Positions 22,826 through 30,395 of a stretch of DNA of 30,395 bases are shown here, piece after piece (within the stretch, counting starts at the first letter, position 1; each line of letters opens with the position of its first letter). The position numbers and the translations under genes are program-made. The notes beneath the pieces were generated by a model that made no database searches, had not been told where the DNA came from, and saw only the letters and a program-made list of their open reading frames with translations. The stretch comes from Ichthyophthirius multifiliis (Eukaryota; Ciliophora; Oligohymenophorea; Hymenostomatida), in NCBI RefSeq assembly GCF_000220395.1, contig NW_004085936.1:1-30395 (forward strand), given 5' to 3'.

Positions 22826-25132
22826 TCATATATCTTAATTATTTTAATTAATATTTTAAGATATTTAATATTAAATTTTATCATTATTAAAATCATAATC
22901 AAAAAAAATAGATTTTTATTAATAATTTAATAAAGAATTATTATTAAGAATATTTTTACATGAACTTAATGTATAAATATTATTTTCTAAATTTTCATTT
23001 TATTAATTCTACACTTGCTTTCTATTTTATGTACTTATAGATTAATTAAGCTTAATATTATCTTCTTTGTTTTAATTGTTTTCAATATTAAGATAGTTTT
23101 ATTTTATATGTAATATTCTATTAATTGGATTTTACTATAAATATTCATATTTTTAATTTATTTTTTATAATTAATTAATCTTTTTTTTTAATTTTTCATT
23201 TTCTGAATTTAATTCGAGAAGTTTATTTAAAAATATTTCTTTCATTTATTTTTAGGTCTTTAAATAATAAAAAAAATTAAATTTTTAAATTAGATATATA
23301 TATATATAATATTTATATATAATATATATATATATATATATTAGTATATATTTTTATATTATACTTAATTCTATTATAAAGTATTATCTTCATATGTTTT
23401 TTATTATTCTTTTTTTATATATTCTTATATTTTTTATTATAGTTCTTTTATAGTAATTTTATTTTCATTATTTTCTTTTTATAAGAATATATTTTTTTAA
23501 TTTAAATTAAAGCTCTCTTTTTCTATTTTTTCTTTTTATTATAATATATTTTCGTATTCATTTTATATTTTTTCATTTTCTTATTTTAAATTTGATATTA
23601 AATTTTATTAATTTTTATTAATTTTTTATAAATTCTATATTTCTATTTCTAAGTCCTTTATATTATTTTTCATTTAATTATTTTTTGCATTTAGTTCTTC
23701 TTAAAAAGTTTAAATTTATTATTCTAAGACCTTCATTTGATTTTTTAAATTCGGATTTTTGCTTTCATTTTCTTCTTATAAGTTTTCTATTTATTTTTCT
23801 AGTTCTTTAACCCTTTATTTTATCATAGGATTAGTTTATTGAGCAATTTCGTCTTTTAATTAATTTAAAGATATTATTTTTTTATGTATTTCTTTATATA
23901 AACTATTAACTTTCAAAATATTTTCATCTTTATACTATTAATTACTTAGAATCTATTAAATTTATTTCTAAAGTATTAAATTTTCTTCTTTTAATTTTTC
24001 ATTTTATTAACTTAATTCCCTTAAATCTTACTAAATTGAATTTTCATAAATAGATTCCTTCTTAATTTTTCCAGATTCAATTAAGCTTTCCGAAAGTTCA
24101 CTTAATTCATTAATAGTATATAATTTTTCTTTTTTTTCCTCAACTTCAAAGCCTATTATCCATACCTTTATTTTCCCTTCATCATCTCCTTATATAAAGC
24201 CTTCCGAATTTAGCATTTATATGGCATTTATATTGTATTTTTCCTGTATTATTTCCTCTTTTTCATAGTCTAAAATGTTCCAAATTTCTAGGTTTTTTTG
24301 AGAAAAGGAAATACAGATTTCTTATTCGTTTAATTAAGTAAAAGTTATTATTTATATATTTTATTTTTTAAAGTCAAATTTTTTATCTAGAAGAAAAGTT
24401 TCGCCTTTTTATTTAAAAAATTATAAGGAAAATTCCTTTTGAATTAATAAAATTTAGCTTTCATCGAAATAATGCATTTTTAAGATTTCTTGGTCGTCAT
24501 TTTCCTGTATTATATGTAAAAAATCATCTTTTTTAGTGTAAATAATCTTCCCTTTTTTACTTCCAATTAAAAATTCGTTCTAATTTATTTCTTTTATTTC
24601 ACAAATGGAAACTTCTTGCGAAAAAAACATGAAAATTTTGTTAAAAAAAAAAGATTTTTCATTAATATTATACTCACATAGATATATATTACCATCGTTT
24701 GCACCTAATAAGATTTCAATGTCATTATTTCTTACATAAAAACAATTAAAAATCAAATTCTATTACTTTATTAAACATTAATTGCATTTTTAAGTCAACC
24801 AATTATAAAAAAAGAAACCTTAATCAAATAAACAAAGAATAAATTCAGAAGAAATTTCAAGCTTTCTAATGTCTTCTTCGAATTATATATTCTACATAAA
24901 TTTTCCGCTTTTCCAATTCCATATTTTTAATTCATTTCCAAAACAAAGACTAGAAAAGTAATTATTATTTACACGAATAAGGCTTTTTACAGAAATTTAG
25001 TGAGCTTTTTAATTTTTATTTTCATATATTAGTTTATTCTATAATTTTTATTTATTATTAATATATTTTCTAGCTTCTAGATTATATTAAAAATAATATA
25101 AATATATATAATAATAATTATAAATATATTAT

Positions 25133-25165
<33 letters not shown>

Positions 25166-25968
25166 ATGTATATTTTTTATATAATTATATTTATGTTGTT
25201 TTTTTTTTATATTTTTATCATACTTGATAATTTTTAAAATATATTATTATCTGATTCTTAAGTTATTATTTTAAATAAATTTTCTATTTTTTCATGATTT
25301 ATACTATTTATTATCGTCTGTCTTTATGTAGTTTTGGTAGATACGCCAATCACACAATATCCGAATTTATTATCTTTTACAAAAGCAATACAATCTCCAT
25401 TAATAACATTAAATACTGATAAATAATTATATGTAACGTCTATAGCAAGAGTAGTTTAATACTAAAATTATTCCTTTTCCATATTTACTAATATAATTGG
25501 ATTTTTTGCAGAATATATATCAAAGTCATCACTTTTTGCATTTGCTAAAATACCTAAATAACCTAATTATAAACCAAAACTTTCTTCTAATTCAATTATA
25601 GAAAGGTCGTATTCTTAGTTTTTAAAAACGGTTTGAAAATTAGTATTTATAAAAATTCTTGTGACTTAACATTTGTAAACTTAATTAAAAAAATTAACAA
25701 ATTTTAAATTTTTTGTGTTTAATATGTATTTTAATAAACTATGAGTATTTCCTATTAATTTATTAGGACTTATAAAACATGAAATTGTTATAATTTCGTT
25801 TGTTTAATCATTAAAAATATAACCAAAAGTCGTAAAAGGATATTTTTATTAATATTAAATTGGAATTAAGTGCTTTTCAAATATGTCAAACTATTATTAA
25901 ATACTTGGAAAATTCATAGTTTAGCCTTTATATCCTTTTTTTTAATTTTCTGAAAGGATTTTTATCAT
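22826..25968 (-). CDS. degenerate trypsin-like domain + WD40 repeats + coiled coil
   Basis: Three exons (25968-25224, 25076-23365, 23257-22826) with introns of 147 and 107 nt give 962 residues and end at TGA 22828-22826; all phases agree. Residues 25-235 resemble a chymotrypsin/V8-fold protease: TISCFISPNKLIGNTHSLL with His at 76 (compare LTAAH), YDLSIIELEESFG with Asp at 121 (spacing 45, as in trypsin), and VINGDCIAFV, where Cys 193 stands at the usual Ser of GDSG. The following Gly is absent, so activity is doubtful. Residues 275-560 carry WD40-like blades (LCFGNELKIWNWKSGK, LLGANDGNIYLCEY, LIGSKKGKIIY, KNLEIWNI, GDDEGKIKVWIIG). Residues 575-960 are a long coiled coil. No signal peptide is seen. 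A scaffold with a pseudo-protease head is the simplest reading. The gene stops 102 bp before the VPS50 start. Confidence 0.75.
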
Positions 25969-25989
25969 GTTTTGTATGTTAAATATGTA

Positions 25990-26050
<61 letters not shown>

Positions 26051-26452
26051 CATAAAATATATATATATTTTTATGTATAATATATGCTTATTTCTATTTT
26101 TATGTATTTATATATATTTATTTATATTAATAATTCTAAATATTTTTTTATATTATTTATTTATTTTGATTATTTATGTTTTTTTATTTATTTTGTTTAA
26201 AATTTTTAATAATATTTTAAATATTTTTGTTTTAATTAGTTATTAAATAATAATTATATTAATTTGAAGTATTTTTATTAATATTTTTAATATTTTTATA
26301 TATTAAATACAATTATTTTAATATTTAAAAATTTTTTTAATTATTTTTTTTTTTTTTTATATTTTATAATATTAATTATTTTATAATATTTTTTATAGCT
26401 TTCTTTATTATATATCTTTTTTTTATTAAATTAATATTATTAAATATATTAA
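25969..26452. promoter_or_regulatory. divergent promoter spacer
   Basis: This 484-bp spacer separates the start codons of two divergently oriented genes, the protease-like/WD40 gene on the minus strand and the WDR33-like gene on the plus strand. It must hold both 5' regions. It contains a 54-bp TA tract (25994-26047), T-rich sequence in the middle and A-rich sequence near the plus-strand start. No defined element is recognisable. Confidence 0.55.
25994..26047. repeat. (TA)n microsatellite in divergent promoter
   Basis: About 54 bases of uninterrupted TA dinucleotide begin 26 bp upstream of the minus-strand start codon at 25968. It could also be an intron remnant if an upstream exon exists, but no such exon was found. 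Confidence 0.85.
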
Positions 26453-27592
26453 ATGAAATCATTTGGTCAAGCTTTGAAAGATAATTAGAAAAAATAAATA
26501 AGTGGCAACTAATATTTTAATGATGAAAATTTAAATTATGCTTAAGAATTTTAAAAAAGTATAAATAAATCCATAATTTCTTATTTGTTTGTAAAAATAA
26601 AAAATATATAATAAACATAATCATTTAAATTAAAAATAAAAATAAAGAATAAAAATAATACAAATGATGAAGAATTTAACTTAATTTAATATTAAAATAA
26701 TCAAGAAACAGTAAAAATAAAAAGCAAAAATAAATTAAGTTAAAAATAAAATAAAAAATAGAAAGATAATTGTTTGTAAAATTAATTTGATATAGAATAA
26801 TAAGCTATTTGTAATTAAAAACTTTTCGAAATATAAAAAAGTGATAATACAATGTAATTAAGTAGTGTTTTAGTAATATATATATATATATAAATATGAA
26901 TATATATATATATATTTATATATTTTTATATACTAATTTTTTTATATACTAATTTTTTTTATATTTAAATATATTTATAATTATTTATATATATAAATAC
27001 TTTTTATTAAAAAAAATATTTTATAGTGGTTAAATAATGGTAAAAGTATTGCTGTTGGATATACAAAAACAAGCCATAATTAAAATTTAGAAACCGGATC
27101 TAAACATAAAGGAGATATAAATATAGTTAATTTCTATAAACCATAATAAAGATAGAGATTTTTTAGTGAAGTATATATTAAAATGTAAATAAAAATTTAT
27201 ATATTAATTTTTTTTTTAAAAAAAAAAAAATATTTAAGTTAAAAGGATTAGGATGTATAAAATTAATGAATAATGGAAAAAACTTAATTGTAGGTGATAA
27301 AAGTGGAGATATTTATTTATTAGATTGTATTTTAAATAATGTAAGGGATTTGAAAACTGAAGATAAATAATTGTACACTGAATTAACTAAATGTTGTATT
27401 GAAACAAATATTGAAAATTTAATTGATTTATCGTCAAATATATATATAAATATAAATATATAATATTTTTATTATATTAAAATTAAGTCCTAGTCCAAAT
27501 GATAAAAAGATAGTTATTGCTGGAGAAAAAGAATTACATATATTAGATGTTGATTCAGCAAAAAAAGAAATAGATTTAGAAAGTATATATAT

Positions 27593-27648
<56 letters not shown>

Positions 27649-28428
27649 TTATAATATAATATAATATATTTACATATAATATTTTTTTTATTAGATGTTT
27701 CAAGAGAAATTACTTCATGTGATTGGAATCCTTAAAAAGCACTTATTTTAAGTACAGATGATAGTTATAAAATTAGACTTTGGGATCCCCGTGTTTTTGA
27801 AAGTTTAGCAGAAATGTATATTCTTTTTAATTATATTATTAAATTATTATAATTTTAGATCTTCACATAATTAACCTGTAACTACTGGTAAATGGCATTA
27901 AAATGGAACCTATTTTATTACAGGTGGAAAAGATCATGCTGTTAAATTATTTGATATAAGAAAATTAGAAAAACCATCTAATGAATTTAGTTGCTATAGT
28001 GAAATTACTTGCATTAAATGGAATCCTATGCTTTCTAATATTTTTGTTACAGGAGATAATTAAGGGAATATTTTACATTTTAGTGTTCAGTATAAAAAAC
28101 TATTATATTAATTAATTATATTTTTATATAATTTATAATATTTTCTATAATTAAAATTAATTTATACATATATATTAATTAATATATTATAATATTTTTA
28201 GTGAAAATTCTCATATTGATTAAATTTGCTGTGATGATAAAGTTATTGATATTGATTTTCATCCTTTAGGTTTTTTTTTTTTAAAAGGATTTATTTAATA
28301 TTTTTTTTTTAAAAAAAAGGAAATATTATGTGCTTTATTGATAATAAAAAAGTTTTAAAAGTAAAAAAAAAAAAAAATCTAAGTATATCTTTTTTTTAAA
28401 GTTTTACAAAAGACCCTAAGGATTTTGA
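26453..28428 (+). CDS. WD40 protein resembling polyadenylation factor WDR33/Pfs2
   Basis: Nine exons (26453-26872, 27027-27170, 27239-27432, 27488-27582, 27695-27815, 27859-28089, 28202-28269, 28320-28360, 28402-28428) join in perfect phase to 446 residues ending at TGA. About 140 N-terminal residues are Lys/Gln/Asn-rich. WD40 blades follow, e.g. LWLNNGKSIAVGYTKTS, DWNPQKALILSTDDSYKIRL ending LWDPRV, GKWHQNGTYFITGGKDHAVK then LFDIRKL, KWNPMLSNIFVTGDNQGNIL, DFHPLGNIMCFIDNKKVLKF, with terminal YKRPQGF. The order WDPR, KWxQNGxxxxTGxKDxxxKLFDIR, WNP, HPLG matches Pfs2/WDR33 blades 4-7 (KWNQNGNWLLTASRD, LYDIR, AWHP, WHPIG...CRNRPG). That family binds AAUAAA RNA in the nuclear cleavage/polyadenylation complex. 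The N-terminal blades are poorly conserved, so another WD40 family remains possible. Introns are 41-154 nt; the intron at 27583-27694 is full of TA repeats. Confidence 0.72.
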
Positions 28429-28955
28429 GATAAAAAAAATATTATTTAAAATTATTTATTTAATATACAATACAAATCTAATTAAAAAAAATAATTTACT
28501 TTTTTAAATTTATTATAAACACTTAAATTAATAATTTTAAATCTGTAATGAAGAATATTTATATTTAAAAGTTGATATAAGTTTTCATTTATTTATTTTA
28601 TACAAATTATTATATGCATTAAATAAAATATTAAATTAAAATATTTTATTATTTTTAAATTATAAAAATATTTTTATATTTGAATTAAATAGAAAATTTA
28701 TTAAATATTTATAAAAAGAAAAAAATATATTTTTTTTTTAATATAAAATTAGTTTTGTTTTTATAAAATATATAATTTTTAAATAAATATTAATAATTTT
28801 TATATAATAATTTTAAAAATATATTGATTTTAATTATTTAAGCCTTTTGTATTATAATTATTCTTATTATTTATAGAAAAATTATAAGAAAAGTAAAAAT
28901 ATATATAATTTATATTTATATAATTTTTTTTTTTATGAGTTATTTTATTATTATT
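28429..28955. other. A/T-rich spacer, nothing recognised
   Basis: About 530 bp of alternating A-rich and T-rich sequence follow the WDR33-like stop codon. No directional frame was found. It should contain the 3' untranslated region and termination site of that gene. Confidence 0.5.
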
Positions 28956-28959
28956 TATA

Positions 28960-29426
28960 AATTTCTTTAATTGCTTATAATATTATTATAATATAAAATA
29001 TACATTATTTAATTTTTTTTTTATGATATAAATTTTTATTAAATGAGTCATTTTCATTATTCATACTTTTACTATTTTAATTTTTATTAGCTTTTATTTA
29101 TTTAAGTCATTTATTATAAATCGCAATATTATTATTATAAATTATTTAAATTATTCTTTGTATTTAAAACTCTATAATTAGTTTTATGTTTTTATTAGAT
29201 CCTTTATTAAATCAATTTATTCCTCATTAATAAGTAAATTTTTATTAAAAATGTAGAAAATTCATAATTTTTTTTATATTTTTTTAAAAAATATTTAATT
29301 TAATTTAATAAAAAAAATATAAATTATTTATAAATCAATTCTATTCTAATAATATATCAAATAACTTACCTATTAATTTTTAAATGATTTCTAATTATTG
29401 AATAATCGAAATGTAATATATGTCAT
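28960..29426 (-). CDS. possible small gene, uncertain exon structure
   Basis: On the minus strand an ATG at 29426-29424 opens MTYITFRLFNNQKSFKNQQ and runs into a near-consensus donor GTAAGT (intron starting at 29369). Downstream, roughly 29265-29045, one frame reads YEFSTFLIKIYLLMRNKLIQ and then a Lys/Gln-rich tail before TGA. A neighbouring frame reads KSMNNENDSFNKNLYHKKK. I could not find an acceptor that joins these with certainty. The short basic N-terminus could even be a targeting sequence. No family is recognised, and part of the signal may be chance in A/T-rich DNA. Confidence 0.28.
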
Positions 29427-29923
29427 AACAATATACCTCCTCTATAAAGATAACTTTTGAAATAATTATTATTTCTAGTGTGTGTTTAAACAATATAAAA
29501 AATTTGTTCTTTTTTTAAAAATATTTTTATTAATTTTTCTTTTGTTTAATTATATATGGAATTTATAAAAGAGTTTTAATTATTTATTAATGAAAATATT
29601 TATTTTTGTTTAATTTTAAAAAATATAGATAAATTTAAATTTTTAATTATTAATATTAATTTTTTAATTGATTAATTACATAGAAAAATGATAATAATTC
29701 TATAGTTTTTTTTTTTTATATAATTTTTATATGTATTAAATTTATAAATAAAATTAGAAAATGATTAATTGTTTTAAAAATAAAAATAATTAATATATAA
29801 AATATTATTATATTATTTTAAAAATATTATTAATATTTTTATTATATATAATTTTTTATTAATTTATATAATTATATAATTATATATTTATATATAAAAA
29901 TAAATATATTTATAAATAAAAAA
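29427..29923. other. A/T-rich spacer, nothing recognised
   Basis: This stretch of about 500 bp is almost pure A/T with T-rich homopolymers. It would hold the promoter of the plus-strand gene starting at 29924. No motif stands out. Confidence 0.45.
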
Positions 29924-30270
29924 ATGTCAATTACTAAATAAATTGTTAAAAATGTTATTGATAAAGTAAAAGGTAAAATATAAAAGATAAAAAAAGAAAA
30001 TAAAAAATTAAAAAATTAAAAGTATAAAGTCAATAAAATAAAATAGAGAGTCCTTTATATAATAATTAAACTCCATTTTAATTAATAGAAAATAATATTA
30101 ATTAAAATTAATCAAACAACTAATCGAGTTTTATAATAAATACTGTCAATCAAGAAGTAACAATATTTATATAATAATTTTATTAATCAAAAAATATTCA
30201 TATGAATTTTAAATAAAATTTATAAAAATAATAATAAGATAAATTTAAATACATAGGGAAATTAGGATGA
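29924..30270 (+). CDS. small unknown coiled-coil-like protein, 79 residues
   Basis: Three exons (29924-30021, 30047-30156, 30239-30270) with introns of 25 and 82 nt give 79 residues ending at TGA. The reading includes MSITKQIVKNVIDKVKGKIQ, KESFIQQLNSILINRKQYQ and LIEFYNKYCQSR. It is a basic helical peptide with heptad-like spacing. The first intron, at 25 nt, is the shortest proposed in the window but has clean GTA...TAG ends and restores phase. The last exon is less certain: another acceptor at 30256 would give a different C-terminus, and a peptide GNQDENNIVDG lies open in another frame just after it, so the gene could continue past the window. No function is recognised. Confidence 0.45.
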
Positions 30271-30333
30271 AAATAATATAGTTGATGGGTAATATATATA
30301 AATAATTAAAATTAAATTATTAAAAGATATGAT

Positions 30334-30336
<3 letters not shown>

Positions 30337-30386
<50 letters not shown>
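30337..30386. repeat. terminal (TA)n tract
   Basis: Fifty bases of TA dinucleotide end in a GC-containing nonamer, cgtagtacg, which closes the sequence. Contigs of A/T-rich genomes often break in such tracts, so this is probably an assembly edge and not a telomere; no CCCCAA-type repeat is present. Confidence 0.8.
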
Positions 30387-30387
<1 letters not shown>

Positions 30388-30395
30388 GTAGTACG

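Noticed and set aside
25994-26047. TA tract as an intron of an upstream exon of the protease-like gene
   Set aside because: No coding-like sequence with an in-frame donor was found upstream on the minus strand, and the ATG at 25968 fits as the start.
1-30395. tRNA, rRNA, CRISPR arrays, telomere repeats, transposons or virus-like elements
   Set aside because: No cloverleaf, no regularly spaced repeats with unique spacers, no CCCCAA/GGGGTT arrays, and no transposase, reverse transcriptase, integrase or capsid-like frames were seen in hand translation.

Overview
The window is macronuclear DNA of an oligohymenophorean ciliate and fits Ichthyophthirius multifiliis or a close relative best. The DNA is roughly 85-90% A+T. 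Long protein-like frames appear only when TAA and TAG are read as glutamine, with TGA as the sole stop. Introns are short (25-230 nt, with one of about 570 nt), almost pure A/T, begin GTA or GTT and end TAG or AAG. The species is inferred; the genetic code is read directly from conserved proteins.

Layout. Nine spliced or intact genes lie head-to-tail on the minus strand between 2930 and 25968. From left to right they are: an SLC33A1/AT-1-type acetyl-CoA transporter (2930-4234); a coiled-coil protein with a conserved C-terminal domain (4702-6818); a small unknown protein (7002-7695); a VPS9-domain Rab exchange factor (7801-9649); an 809-residue unknown (9783-12425); a large, probably mitochondrial, Gln-rich helical protein (13205-17152); a 422-residue unknown (17399-19074); a VPS50/syndetin orthologue (19233-22723); and a degenerate trypsin-like/WD40/coiled-coil fusion (22826-25968). 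A 484-bp divergent spacer then separates these from a plus-strand WD40 gene resembling the polyadenylation factor WDR33/Pfs2 (26453-28428). A 79-residue plus-strand gene sits near the right edge (29924-30270). Two weaker gene candidates lie at 1762-2563 (+) and 28960-29426 (-).

How the models were built. I translated by hand with the ciliate code and checked that exon lengths and splice phases agree across each gene. Eight multi-exon models close perfectly. In three others (13205-17152, 17399-19074, 19233-22723) the frame slips by one base at an A/T homopolymer, four slips in all, two of them an extra base and two a missing base. That pattern looks more like sequencing or assembly error than programmed frameshifting.

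Functional themes. Two genes belong to endosomal trafficking (VPS9 exchange factor; VPS50 of the EARP tether). One acts in ER/Golgi acetyl-CoA import and one in mRNA 3'-end formation. Four or five are helical or coiled-coil proteins that I could not name. I saw no rRNA, tRNA, CRISPR array, telomere repeat, transposon or virus-derived element. The rest is A/T-rich spacer with many (TA)n tracts, most of them inside introns.
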